NCBI GenBank assembly: GCA_037952775.1
Contig: JBANAY010000004.1
Location: 4,960,001-5,024,000, forward strand
From: Clonostachys chloroleuca
Taxonomy: Eukaryota; Ascomycota; Sordariomycetes; Hypocreales; Bionectriaceae
Direction: 5' to 3'
DNA: 64,000 nucleotides
Both the position numbers and the translations under genes were made by a program. Positions 12,338-24,052 of the stretch are shown here, in pieces. Each line of letters begins with the position of its first letter. Within the stretch, counting starts at the first letter, position 1. The notes under the pieces are model-generated. The model was not told the DNA's origin. It saw only the letters and a program-made list of their open reading frames with translations, and did no database searches.

Positions 12338-14631
12338 TAGGGGTAGAGACCTTTCCAGGCACGATTGAGACGAAAAGAGATTGGGGCATATATGAAGACT
12401 GGTCTTGATTTCGGTGCCAATCAATCAAATCATGGCATTACATCCATTGTGTAGGTGGAACGTTGAAAATTGAGAGCCCCGCCTCAGCGGGGTCGGAATA
12501 TACAGCAAGAAAGGCATCGCCAGAGTTAAACAACGATCAATGGAGACTGGTCTTCGATTTAGTGAGGCTAATATAGCCCTATCTAAAACGAATATCAAGT
12601 AGTGAATGCTTGATTGCTGGTTTAGTACGTCTGACCTTGCTGTTCGAGGTTAAAGCATAATGATGTCAGGCTTATTCCCAAATGCCCCGATGTCTCCATT
12701 TTACTTTGATGACATTGACATTCTAGAAGCATGATCAGAAACTGGTTATCTACTATTAGGCGTCGTTCTCCCACGGAGGAAGGGCAGGGGCCCGAGATGT
12801 GGACTCCATAATACGGTGTGCTATATCCCGCCCTTTGGTCGCGGCCGTCGATTTGCGCCCGAACGAGGCTATGAGGCCTGTCAGGGCTGCATAATCCCAG
12901 CCTGTAAGAGCAGTCACATGCAGCAAGGGCCGGAAACTTCAGTGAGCGTGACGGGAACAAATCCAGGGAGGTAGAGAGAAAGTGGTGGGATTCGTTTTGG
13001 ATTGGGGGCCATTTCAATTTCGGCTACCCAGTCGAAACAAGGCCTTGCAATTTGATCGACGAGGGAGAGCCCAGGGTGACACGTTGCGGTGCGCCCCGGG
13101 AGAGGGGGAAGGATCCAATCCCAACATTTTTGGGAGAGTGAGCCCAAGGGTAGGTATCATGAGCAGCCGAGGACTCGTGATAGCCGGGTATGGTGACTGA
13201 GGAGAAGGGAATTGTAATAATAATATCTGACCTACTATTCGCATCGTGTTTCAGACCCTGTGCATGATGATCATTCTGGCAAAACTGCCCGGAGAAGGCG
13301 ACTGGCAGTGGCAGCGTCGCATTAGGACATTCATGCAGTAATACTGGCTGGGTTGGTAGGCAAGACATTAGTCTAGGTGATACAAGTGAAAGAAAGGAGC
13401 TGACAGAATATGAATAGCATACTCCAAATCCAAGAGCATGGCGCGTTCGAGTTAATTCATGCCGTATCAGATGGGCCTGTCGTACCAATCTTACCTGTCT
13501 ACAGAATGTCCGCCGCTTTTTTTTTTTTCATAGGAGTGTAACCCAAAGTACCTACGTTTGTGCCGTACAGGAAAAGAAGCTGCTGGTGAGAAGTAGGTGG
13601 ATTGGCGGCTGTTAGGAAACTGATCAGGTGTAGCCCGATTCCAAGTTTCGTTCAGCCCGACAGCCAAATGATGCGTGTTTTGAATAGCTGCTAACCTGAT
13701 TCGTAACGAGCACTGACCTTGAGAAGGCGGTGACGGGCATCTTCGCAAGATGCCTGTGGTTGTGGGAAGGCCGAAGTAATACGTACCACTTGCCTTGCCA
13801 TCTTTTGTTGGCCTCCCGCCGCCATGAAAAGAAGGCTGGACCAGCAGCTGGGTAGCCTTCGCCTGTGACAAAGCCAAGCACCCCTGTCCTTAACAAAAGC
13901 CCACCAGTCGACCAAGTGCGACATGCTGTGTGCGGGGCTAGATACGGTAGGTATTGTCGGGCTTTGGATTCAGCGTCGCAACTTGGGCTGTGCCTGGCAC
14001 TCAGTTGATTGCCTCGGTCGAAGCTAGGCTCTCGCTCCTGTCAACAAAAGCACAACATTCCTTAGGGCCAACTGACGGAGGCGCCACTGACGAATTGGCG
14101 CTGCAGCGTGTGTCTGCCCCTCGGCTACCCTTCCGCCACACGCTAAAACTCCATTTTTTCCATCAGTTTTCTGTTCTCCTGCGTGTCATTTTGATCCCGT
14201 TAAGCAAGGTGTCGCGACTTAGGAAACCAAAAGGGGGAAGTTGAAGGAATACAACCTTTCTCCTTTCTGTTGTATTTTCCTCCACCCCCGCTCGCTTTTC
14301 TCCGCCCATACCGCTTTGTTCATCCATTCATTCGTTACGAGCCACGGTAGCTAATTATACATTTTCCCCTGCCGTTTCCCTGCGTCATCCGCCCGGGCTG
14401 TGTCGACTCACTCTTCTGGCCCACCCCCTGTCCCGGCCCACATCTTCCCTCCCAACGAGACAACGGTTTACTAGTTGGCATTGAAGAGCCCATATACGAC
14501 GTCCGAGTGTTCCTGGCCTGACAAGCTTGAAACGGCGATTCCAATTCTTCTGAGACAGCCCAGACCGCTTCCTTCTTTCCATAACTACATCAACTAAAGC
14601 CCCCCCCGCCGCCACGGCCGCACCCTCCAAC
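12338..14631. other. Intergenic between divergent dph7 and bdm1
   Basis: About 2.3 kb shared upstream region of two divergent genes. A 13-nt T run lies near 13516 and a run of eight C at about 14600 just before the bdm1 start. The pyrimidine-rich stretch 14240-14630 looks like a fungal promoter and 5' leader. Open frames such as 13024-13488 minus show no domain or convincing splice partners. Confidence 0.55.
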
Positions 14632-15555
14632 ATGACGACCGCTGCCCAAGAAGAATTCAACGAGTTGATCTCGAAGAACACTCCGCGCGAAACTATTCAC
14701 CCAGAAGACCGTAACGACCCTGACCTGAGACACCAGGAAGATCTAGAAGAAGAAGACATCTATCGCAACAACCAGATTGACGCAGCGATGCGCGCCCCTA
14801 CAAACAACGATCAGGCAGCCCTGAGACTACCCCCCGCCTCATTCGACAGTGGTCGAGCGACAGGTGTCAAGGGTGTCATTGCCGATGCTCGAAATTTCGA
14901 GGCGGCCCGCCGGACCAAGTGGAGGAGCAAGGCACACGCCGTTCGCCGAAGCATCTTCGGCCTCGATGGCACCCCCTATAATGCTGGCAAGAACGAGAGT
15001 GAGAGTGAGGAGGACACACACAGCGGAAGCGACAAGGACGAGGATTCTTTCCTTGCACAGTGGCGCGAGAGCCGTCGACGGGAACTCGAGTCCGAAAACG
15101 CGGGCAGCAGTATCAGAACTCGCAGGACGAGCCCCAGTGTGAGGGAGTACGGAAGATTTGACGAGGTGGATGCGATGGGTTACCTGGATGCCATTGAGAA
15201 GGTTGCACGAGACACAACAGTCGTTGTCTTTGTATACGACAATGAGGTAAGGACCGCTGGCTTTCCAACATCTGGAACCATTCCCACGTACTAACGTTTG
15301 ATCTAGTGTGAGGTATCAGCTACCATTGAGGCTGCCCTGGTACCGCTTGTTCATAAGCACCGCACCGTGCATTTTGTCAAGGTCCACTACGACGAGATCG
15401 AGTTTGACAATGCCGCCGTTCCTTCAGTCTTAGCCTACAGACACCAAGGCAACCTCGTGGCCAATTTGACCGGCATCATCGAGATGATTCCTGAAGACGA
15501 ACCTTTTACCACCAACTCCCTCGCTAAGCTATTCCAGCGCCATGGTATCTTTTGA
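14632..15555 (+). CDS. bdm1: Phosducin-like protein, Bdm-1/PhLP1 type
   Basis: Phosducin-like co-chaperone; in fungi Bdm-1 is needed for G-beta and G-gamma accumulation and signalling, and PhLP1 works with the CCT chaperonin in G-beta-gamma assembly (family knowledge). Exon 1 is 14632-15246, a 60-nt intron follows (15247-15306, GTAAGG to CTAG), and exon 2 is 15307-15555; about 287 aa. The N-terminal half is charged and probably disordered, with an acidic SESEEDTHSGSDKDED patch. The C-terminal half carries the phosducin thioredoxin-like fold: FDEVDAMGYLDAIEKVARD, then VVVFVYDNECEVSATIEAAL, and the conserved HRTVHFVKVHYDEIEFD. The ATG is preceded by CCAAC and begins the acidic N-terminus typical of the family. 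Cytosolic. Confidence 0.9.
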
Positions 15556-18500
15556 GAAGTAACCACATGCTCGGGCTCTCCGACGAGAGACCCCACCAAA
15601 AGTCAACACATCCAGCATCATGTATATGCATAATATTTACACGACCAATGGCTGTTGCGGCAATTCTCTGTCTTTCCAGCTCACGACCTTCTCATGTCAC
15701 GATACCCGTTTCTGGCTTCAAACAAACCACTATTGCGGCCGACTTAAATATTATCCTTCTCGGCCGACAATCTTTCTTCTTTTGCTTTGCTGTTTCTTAT
15801 ATATGGCTTCTATCTTCATTCTGGAGGCTTTTGTCCAGCAGGTTTTTTTTTTTACTGGGGTTAAGGCGTCTATCGATTCCACGTCCAAGGTTTAGGATAT
15901 TCATGCACGGCATGACGATTAGCATTCATGCAATGACGGCCCTTCTTCACTAGAATTATGTTTACCAGTTTCTCTTTGTCCCTATTGATTTGTAAGAGTA
16001 TACATAGCGCGCCGGGACTTGTGTTCCACGCGGCCACACCTCGGAACATGAAAATATATCAACTTCTTAAAAAATACCTGTCCCCTATCTGACGCTACAA
16101 ACTCTATTTTAGCAGCTGGATCCTCCCAGCCAAGATTCTCAGACTGCCGCGATGTGACCTCCCTCTGCAGGGATCTCCTTAGCGATTTCAGCCTAGAGTC
16201 TGCATGCGTCAATGCAACGCAAGCAAAGCTGGATCAGCTACTCGTCGTTCTTTGTCCCACGCGGTAGCCACGAGACGATCCTGTGTCCTCGGATAGGGGG
16301 TCCCACCTTTCCTGATTTGCCGCCATTCACATCAGTTCGATATGCCGCCAACTCATCATGAGTGTAAGCAGTTTCCAATTATAGGTGGTTTGCATGTAAT
16401 CGTGGAGTAGACGCTTTGTTCTACGTACATCCGTCCAACATAATAAAACCATAATATAATTGGGGATCGGCGAGGAGAAAGATGCGGGCAGAGTAGCGCG
16501 GTTGGGCGTATTGAAAAGCCCATTTTCCAGGGCGATCCCACAATCGATACCAAAAGCAAGAAAGGGGCGTATTGATTACATTCAAATGAGGCTACTGATT
16601 ATGAACCAACAATGGCATGTCGGTTGGTGTTACCGCAGGACGAGGTAGTGAGGGGAAGCTGCCTGCCCAGTTTGCCACTCTATTCTTGTCAGCGCATGGA
16701 TCGCACACAGGTTCTGTTTCATGTGGCACAACGAAAAGCCCTCCCGGGCTGCTTTCTATTTGAGGTAATAGGTAAGCGTAGAGTTGGAGAGCTTTCTTGA
16801 GGGCACTTGCTCTCCTCCCCACGTGACGGTCATGTGCTCAACTGCATGGAGGCAGATAGACCGAGAGCTGGTCATGAATGTCTCCGAGGGGATTTCATGT
16901 TGGTGGTGTCCTAATCCATGTAGCCACGTTGCCACCACCAACAATCTGAGGTGCTTCTGCTTGCTCTTTGGTGATAATTCCCATTTAGGCCTTCTCGGCG
17001 GCTAAGTCGGCTTAGGCGCGGCATTGAGACGCTAAGAATGCCACCATCAGATTTGAGAGTGTGATTGATCTTGATTGTATCTATATGGAAGCGTGAGCTC
17101 TTTTACTGAAATTTGGAGGGCAAAACTTCTCTAAAAGCAGACTGCAAGAGCTCTTTTAATCTTCTGGGGCAATATCTTCGGGGACAAGCTCTTTATACGA
17201 TAGTATGCATAATCATCTTCTGTATCCGTGATAATTATGGATAATTCCATCCATACCCACATACGATAAGATCGGGAACGAAGCTTGATTGATAAAGTGC
17301 CCAAGCAAGAAGGTGACCCAGGCGGACCAAAGCTCTGAAAGCCAGGGTCGCTAGTAGTTATTGTCCTACCTCTTTCACTCTGACAAGGATTATGCATACG
17401 ATAAATGGAAGGCTGTTGTCACTGTACTGTTCGTGCCGGGCTGATGCTCTCATGTCCAGGCAAACAGAGGGGCGAAGGAAGTTGTCCATCCCATTGGCGT
17501 TGCCTTCCTACACACGCGGCGAAGGCCTGTAAGTCTGCGGGGATACTGCTTGTTTGGCATGGTGTTTATGACTCAGAAAGGTGATAAATTGTCTCATATC
17601 GGCCTCTTGGTTATGTCCACGGACAAGGGGCTACAGTATTAGCCAGCTCGACGCTTGAGTGAACCACACGACAGGCGATTGCTGCCAAGAGGGCACGACC
17701 CCACAATGCCCGGCCATAGCGCTCCGCTTGAGAGATAGGGTCTTACTATGGGATCTGCTTTTCGACAAAAGGCATCTACCGGTGGAGTATATATTCCGGT
17801 CTTTAACATCAGTTGGCATACGAAACCAACCCAGAGCCTCGGACGTGGAATTATGCCTTTTCGCTGTACCTGGGCTTTGGGCGCTGACCCGGATGGTGAT
17901 ACAAGGCGCCCCGGTGTTACAGTGTTCCAGGTCGAGGGGTCCGATGCAGCGTTGGCCAGTGGTCAGGTGCCTTGCAGACACCGTCTGTAATTGGTGTTGG
18001 GGAGGTGGTTAGTGGAGTCGAGGTGGAGGCGCGTAGGTGCCTTATTGAACTACGGACGCCTAGAGGAGCAGCTGCCTAGCATCACCGAATGGCTTCCTGC
18101 ACTTGATGGCAGTATTCTCGCTTTGACTCTGCCTAACCTGTGATGCTGAACCTAAAGAAAAGTCAGCATGGCCGATTTATGGTTTTTGTCGAATCTTCCT
18201 GAGCAAGGTAGAACCCGAGGCCTCCGCTGGCCCAGTAATCACAGCGCCATCAGTAATGGTCAAACCATACTCCTTACGTACTGCATGTAAAGTCCCGTCT
18301 GATACGTCGCCTAGCAATTTACCACACCAATGCCGCAATGCGGGACAAGTCACTCCCGATAAGCTGTCCTATTACCCCACCCCCTCCTTCACCTTTAGGT
18401 TCCAGCATACGGATCAAGGGCAGCCTCAGGCGGGCAGGCGACCGAAGTAAATTAATCCCTACCATGTGTTCTTTCCTGTGCTCTTGAACAACTTCTCCTT

Positions 18501-18719
18501 TCTCTAGACTGAAGCTGTTTATTCCCATCTTGCTCGCTGTCCAACCTCCTTAGTGTCTGCATTCGCAAGCACTGCCCGGTGCCAGTAATCTACACTTGAC
18601 GTCACGCTACTGCAGTGCACGTTACCCCGAATTCCACCGAGGCACTCACAGCACTTGCCTATGATGTGAAGGTGGTTGTCGAGCCACACACCTTTCTCAT
18701 CTCTGTTTTCTGCTTCGTT
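15556..18719. other. Intergenic, 3.2 kb, no gene supported
   Basis: It begins with the AT/T-rich 3' UTR of the phosducin gene (T run near 15842). The remainder contains only short open frames (for example 17659-18012 plus) with no coding signature. The last kilobase is the likely promoter and leader of the membrane protein gene. No tRNA-like cloverleaf was recognised by eye. Confidence 0.5.
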
Positions 18720-20735
18720 ATGGAACAGCAGAAAACCAGTGTTTCGACGTCCCCCCAAACAACGGAACACGAGACTCGGTACCGACCCCCATTCCCGCAT
18801 CGTGAATCACAGCTCCCCATAACTCCCGTTACGCCCCCCTCGGATACCTCTCACCGTCATCCACCCATTTCAACAATCGAACACAACGAAACTCTATCGC
18901 TTTCCGAGCCCTCGTTACGGTTTCCAAGGCCTGTGGGAAACTGCCATCTGGCTAACTGGATTTCTTCAAGCGATCCCGACATCATGCGTATACCTCCGAC
19001 GGCCCTGGCCGAAGAGGGCAACCTGGGAGACTCGGCCTTCGAGGTCATATCTGCTACCGATGATGAGGTTTTGTCTCAAGACGAGAATGACCATGACCTC
19101 ATCAGCGAATCAGTCAGCTCCCTAGATGCCCGAAGGACAGACGATGTCCATAGTTTGGCTGGGACGGAGCAAATGACAGACGACGACGAAGACTTCTCGC
19201 AAGTCAACGAGAATACAGGATCTATATATCTGCAAATGGAGGAGGGCGAAGCTGCCGAAGAGCCTGCCGCTCCAGACTTCCCACACACAGACTCTGACTC
19301 CGATCCGGATGTTGAAAGCCACCACTCCACTTCCTCTCTTGAATACACCCAGCAAAGCCTCCGAGCACCATCCTTCGGCAGTCAGAGTCAAGATGGGTCG
19401 GAGGTCCTCATCTATACTGCTGCAGGTCAACCCCACAGCCTAGACGTTGTCAATCCCCAGAATGAAGAGGAACACGAGTCTGATACTATCAAGGGAGTGG
19501 CCCACCGCTGGAAGCACTTCCTGCCAGGTACCTTCAGTGATGAGGAGGTCGAAAGAATGCTGTCAGCAGTACCTCTGTATCTGTTCCTTGCAATTGGGGC
19601 ACTCCTTATCAACTATTGGGTTGGTGGGATGCAGGCCGGAACCGGAGTGACCAACCATGATGTGGTTGTTCCAGAGATCGCGACGTCTGTGATCAATACC
19701 ACCCCAACTACCTCAATAATCCCGTCGTCTTCGCTGTCTACAACAGGTTTACGGCCTGTCACCACTGAACTGGGAGGAGGTATCGACCTCATCTCTATGG
19801 ATCAGTCGCCTTCGGACGGTTGGATTTTCTCCTCAAAGAAGCCTGAAATTGTGTTCAGAATGGCGTCTCAGAACAGCGTTCTGGCCAAGTTTCCAGAAGA
19901 TATCGGAAACTTGTGGAATCTGGAAAGCTGCATTACACTTACGGCAACAAGGGACGGCCACCCGGTAGACATGACCACCACCGTTGTCAAGGAAGGTGTA
20001 ATTAGCAGATTCCCCCGTTGCGAAGCCTATGGCGTAGTCGAACTTGCCCTACGATCCACCTGCAAGCCCATCGTGAACAAAGTGGTTAGAGTCCATTTTG
20101 GACCGAGCATGTTGGAAGAAGTGTATGAGAAAACAAAAAGCATTGCTCAGGATCTTGGCGAACTTGTCCCCGCCGCTGCTCAGGAGGCAGAGCGACGGAT
20201 CAGTGACGCAAGAAGATCTTGGGCATCCCTCTCAGACACCGTGTTTGCTTCTGCCGTCTCGGTTAGCGAGCACATGACCGAAGGCCTGCGCTCCGTCCTC
20301 AACACGCTTGTTTCCAGCTGGAACGAGCTGGACTGTGCGCAACTGATCGACCAGTATCTCCCCCTACGATTCCGACGGGCAATGGAGGGCGCATCTGAAC
20401 AGCTCAACGAACTGAGCGACGCGTCAAAGAACCTAGGATTGGATCTCAAGCTGTATCTGCTAAATGCCCAACTCTCTTCCAAGATTTGGTGGCTGCGAGT
20501 AACTGGTCACAAAGACGAGGGGGCGGCTTACCAACAAAAGGCACATCGATTCATGACAGAGAAACGAGCAGCTGTTGCGGAATTCAAGGAAAAGCACCGC
20601 ATACTTAAGAACGAAGCTCGAAACTGGGCGGACCGATTCAGACAGAGCCTATCCCGATCCAAGAAACACTGCCAGAGCGGGAAGCAGAGGCCGGGCCGGA
20701 GGGGAACTCGTCGCTGCAAGGCGGGATCGTCATAA
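18720..20735 (+). CDS. Single-pass membrane protein with acidic N-terminus, function unknown
   Basis: Intronless frame of 671 aa from the ATG at 18720; the frame extends upstream only to a GTG codon, which was not used. Residues 1-270 are low-complexity, Ser/Asp/Glu-rich and probably disordered, with a DSAFEVISATDDE segment resembling an Atg8-interacting motif (aromatic-x-x-hydrophobic flanked by acids). One hydrophobic segment lies at about 284-304 (LYLFLAIGALLINYWVGG). After it comes a Ser/Thr linker, a compact region (about 370-465, with FPEDIGNLW and a later RFPRCEAYGVVEL), then a long helical, coiled-coil-like C-terminal half ending in a basic RRGTRRCK tail. The layout recalls type II or tail-exposed ER or nuclear-envelope proteins, including selective autophagy receptors. 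That is speculation from architecture only; I do not recognise the family. Confidence 0.8.
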   Translation: MEQQKTSVSTSPQTTEHETRYRPPFPHRESQLPITPVTPPSDTSHRHPPISTIEHNETLSLSEPSLRFPRPVGNCHLANWISSSDPDIMRIPPTALAEEGNLGDSAFEVISATDDEVLSQDENDHDLISESVSSLDARRTDDVHSLAGTEQMTDDDEDFSQVNENTGSIYLQMEEGEAAEEPAAPDFPHTDSDSDPDVESHHSTSSLEYTQQSLRAPSFGSQSQDGSEVLIYTAAGQPHSLDVVNPQNEEEHESDTIKGVAHRWKHFLPGTFSDEEVERMLSAVPLYLFLAIGALLINYWVGGMQAGTGVTNHDVVVPEIATSVINTTPTTSIIPSSSLSTTGLRPVTTELGGGIDLISMDQSPSDGWIFSSKKPEIVFRMASQNSVLAKFPEDIGNLWNLESCITLTATRDGHPVDMTTTVVKEGVISRFPRCEAYGVVELALRSTCKPIVNKVVRVHFGPSMLEEVYEKTKSIAQDLGELVPAAAQEAERRISDARRSWASLSDTVFASAVSVSEHMTEGLRSVLNTLVSSWNELDCAQLIDQYLPLRFRRAMEGASEQLNELSDASKNLGLDLKLYLLNAQLSSKIWWLRVTGHKDEGAAYQQKAHRFMTEKRAAVAEFKEKHRILKNEARNWADRFRQSLSRSKKHCQSGKQRPGRRGTRRCKAGSS

Positions 20736-21525
20736 GGGTAGCTTACGACATGTGGTAGGAATGACTCGTATCCTCCATAACGTGAGTTGTACCATTGGGA
20801 CTGGGTGTTGGGTGTTTTATGAGATAATTTTTATTGTTTTCATTTTTTATTTTTTTGGTGCAAGAGAGGATTTGGAGTCTTGATACCACATCTCCCCTTA
20901 ATAGGAATACACGTCGAAGAATTGATATGGATTGATATCAGTCGCCTGCACAGTACAGTAGCAGCTTTACCAAAGGAGAGCAATGTATCAAAGACGTATG
21001 GCATGTAGTACAAGTGCTTGGTGATAGCCATGTCATCAGAGTTAAATAAAAAGCAAGCGACTGTGAGGAGCCCCACCATGAGTCCACTTGTCATATGTGG
21101 TACATATGTAAGTTGATATAGGGTACCTACGCACGAGGCATTGGCTGTAGGGTGACTTGCTCTGCTGCCTGAGGCCCCTGAGGTCTCCCCACCCTCCAAT
21201 CATTGTGGGCTCTCACAAGGTGCCCGTTGTAATTTCTTGCCCCGCTAACTAACGTGAGGGGCAGACCAGCTTCTTCCTCATTTTGTTCTCCTTTCAATAA
21301 TAACAAAAACAAACCAACGACTGGAAGCAAACGCTGCATATTTGGCATATCTCAATACAGTTGGCGTGTTTGATTTTCTTAATATCTCTTACAGTGAGTC
21401 TACATCTGGTTGGCTTGCTGCGGCAGGCGATCGACTCCCGACTCCCGGAGCCCGTGTCCCATTACTAACCTTGGGCCGTCAGTTTTTTCCCGATCCCACG
21501 CTCGTGACATCCGAAGACGACGAAA
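20736..21525. other. Intergenic, yrb1 promoter region
   Basis: About 0.8 kb; T-rich 3' end of the preceding gene (20825-20865), then the upstream region of yrb1. No gene seen. Confidence 0.5.
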
Positions 21526-22504
21526 ATGTCTGCTGCTGAAGAGACCAAGCCCGTGGAGGTATGGAGTATACTCACGATCGATCGGCGAACCGTCAACCGC
21601 ACGGCTTTCGAAGACGCGAATAGATATGATGGCGATGAGAACCGCAACTAATTTTGAGCGCTTTGCCTAGGCCCCTACTGGCGAGGAGAAGCCTGTGACC
21701 TCCTCGGCCGTTTTCTCCATGTTTGGTGGCGGTGCGAAGAAGGAGAAGAAGGAGGATGAAGACCGTGGCGACAACTCTGGAAGCGCAAAGGCCCAACGCG
21801 AGGCCAAGGAGGAGGTATGTTGAGACCCAATCAACAAGCCTGCACAGTGGCGAAATATACTGACAGTCGTGTTATAGGACCAGGCCCCTGAGTCCGAGGA
21901 TGTCCACTTCGAGCCCGTCATCAAGCTGACCGAGAAGGTTGAGACCAAGACCAACGAGGAGTCGGAGGAGCAGCTTTTCAAGATGCGTGCCAAGCTGTTC
22001 AAGTTCGTCAACGTCAAGGAGGGCGGAGAGTGGAAGGAGCGCGGCACTGGTGATGTCAGGCTGCTCAAGCACAAGGAGAACGGCAAGACGCGACTGGTCA
22101 TGCGCCGCGACAAGACCCTCAAGGTCTGTGCCAACCACTACGTCGTTCCCGAGATGAAGCTCTCTCCCAACGTCGGCTCCGACAGGAGCTGGGTCTGGAA
22201 CGCCGCCGCCGATGTCAGCGAGGGAGAGCCTGAGGCCGTCACCCTGGCTATCCGTTTCGCTAACGCTGAGAGTATGTCGCCTTTGATCCCTGGATGAGGA
22301 CCAGCCTGTGAGAAATTTGTTAGCTAACATGGCCATCTAGACGCCAACCTTTTCAAGGATGCCTTCCTCTCCGCCCAGAAGGAGAATGCTCAGTTCTTCC
22401 CTAAGACCGAAGGGTCCGAGAAGAAGGAGGAGGCTCCGGCTCCGGCTCCGGAGCCTGAGAAGACTGAGGCTGAGAAGACTGAGGCCGCTGCTGATGCCGC
22501 TTAG
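21526..22504 (+). CDS. yrb1: Ran-specific GTPase-activating protein 1 / RanBP1 (Yrb1)
   Basis: Ran-binding protein that helps RanGAP hydrolyse RanGTP and so releases karyopherin export complexes in the cytoplasm (family knowledge). Exons: 21526-21558, 21671-21814, 21878-22271 and 22341-22504; introns have clean GT-AG ends and phases 0, 0 and 1; about 244 aa. The first exon is only 11 codons ([11 protein letters not shown]). The RanBD1 domain spans about residues 70-190, with [45 protein letters not shown] and [15 protein letters not shown] all at expected places. The C-terminus is Glu/Ala/Pro-rich, as in fungal homologues. Confidence 0.94.
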
Positions 22505-24052
22505 GTGATTGTTTCTTGTGTCCCTCCGTATCCGTATGCCTCTTGGTAGAGACGCTATATCGCAACCTCCTCTACTAAAGCTTGGGTGCCAGAGTCTTCA
22601 GGCCCAGTCGTTCTCAAAGTCATATCATTTCGTGTTTACATCAGTTTGGATCACACAAACGATGCCTCGTCACTACACCAACACAACACTACATCTCTAC
22701 CATCTCCTACCCCTTCTTACACCCCCCCCAATCCCAGATAAACCCTGACTGGGTTGTCGTTTACATTCAATATAGACACTGCACAATGTTCAATCCCCTG
22801 CCCTTTTATGACTTAGTTCTGTGAGATGAAGTTGACGGGAACGGAAGCCACGCGAAGTGGCGTCCAGGATGGGTGTCCGGTAGTGGCCGGCCCTGTCTAT
22901 GAGAGATGAGTTTCTTGACGGCTGGAATAGCATCGCGAGGCTAGCTGAATTTCAGATCACACCTATAACGAAGTAAAAAAAGTTAAACTATTCTTGCGTA
23001 GCCTGCTTACGACATGACCATGTTCTGCCTTCCTGTGACACGTCTGCCCGGCCAATAACAGGTGCTAAAGTGGATGTCGATGTGCACAAGAACGGTGCTG
23101 CGTCGGGGCGACAGTTCAGGCTAGGCTGGTTCGCATCGACGAGGTCTGACCGTCGGGCTTGTGTTGGTATGGATTCAAGGACGTTTTCCTCAGCCTTTGT
23201 ATTTTAGATCACCATCGATGTGATATGATGCGACGGGATGTGGGCGGCCTCGTATTGGGGAAAAAAGTCTGTGTGCTTTGCGGTTAATCCAGAGCTGGGG
23301 CAAGTTGGGGAGCAATAGGTGGCAGAGGCAAGACTGGGATCGGGCTGGACGCTGGCAACGCGTTCGTACCTGACAAGGCGCACCTTTCCACAGGCACAGC
23401 CGATTTGCCTCGTCTTCTGTTCACAATTTTAAAAACATAAGCAGGCATCTATGGGGTGCCCGATGGTCTACCTCAGGGACGTCGTCATGCAAGGGAGGTG
23501 GAACCACATGAGATTCGCAGTGGCTGGTGCGCGGCAGGGCCAACAGCAGGCTTTTGTTAGGAGAAAACCCCGACATTTGGGTGGCGGCAGCGGTAGAAGG
23601 CTGCCGCGCCAGACCAGGGACAAGTACCTCGAGGCAGGGAGATATAAGAATTAGGCGTCGGGACTGCTCGTGTCTCGTTCACTGATTCCTACCTCGAGGC
23701 ACGCTCAGCGACAAAGCAAGCTTTTAGGGTCGTTCATCATCCTTGCTATTGGGTCCCCCGATCGGTTGCAGAAAGCTCAGCGTTCAGGGACCTGCCATTC
23801 CAACAAGGCCCAGCCAGCTATTGCCAGCCCAGCGCCCAGCCCATCCCGTACCGTACTGTACTCTCGTCTCGCGCGCCCCCCTCCGTGGCCGATTTTTTAA
23901 ACCCTCTTCTCTCTTCCTGTCTAAGTGCCGTCAATCTCCAGATTCCCAGGCTTTTGTCGCGTCCGTCGCGGCTGTAATAATTTTCATTTTTTTCTTCTTG
24001 TCTTGCCCCGGAGAGACGACGGAGGCTCGCACCCCCGTTCACACCAAGCACC
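22505..24052. other. Intergenic between yrb1 and taf14
   Basis: About 1.5 kb. Contains the pyrimidine-rich yrb1 3' UTR (to about 22760), then ordinary sequence. The last 250 nt before the taf14 start are C/T-rich and likely the promoter and leader. No gene recognised. Confidence 0.5.
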
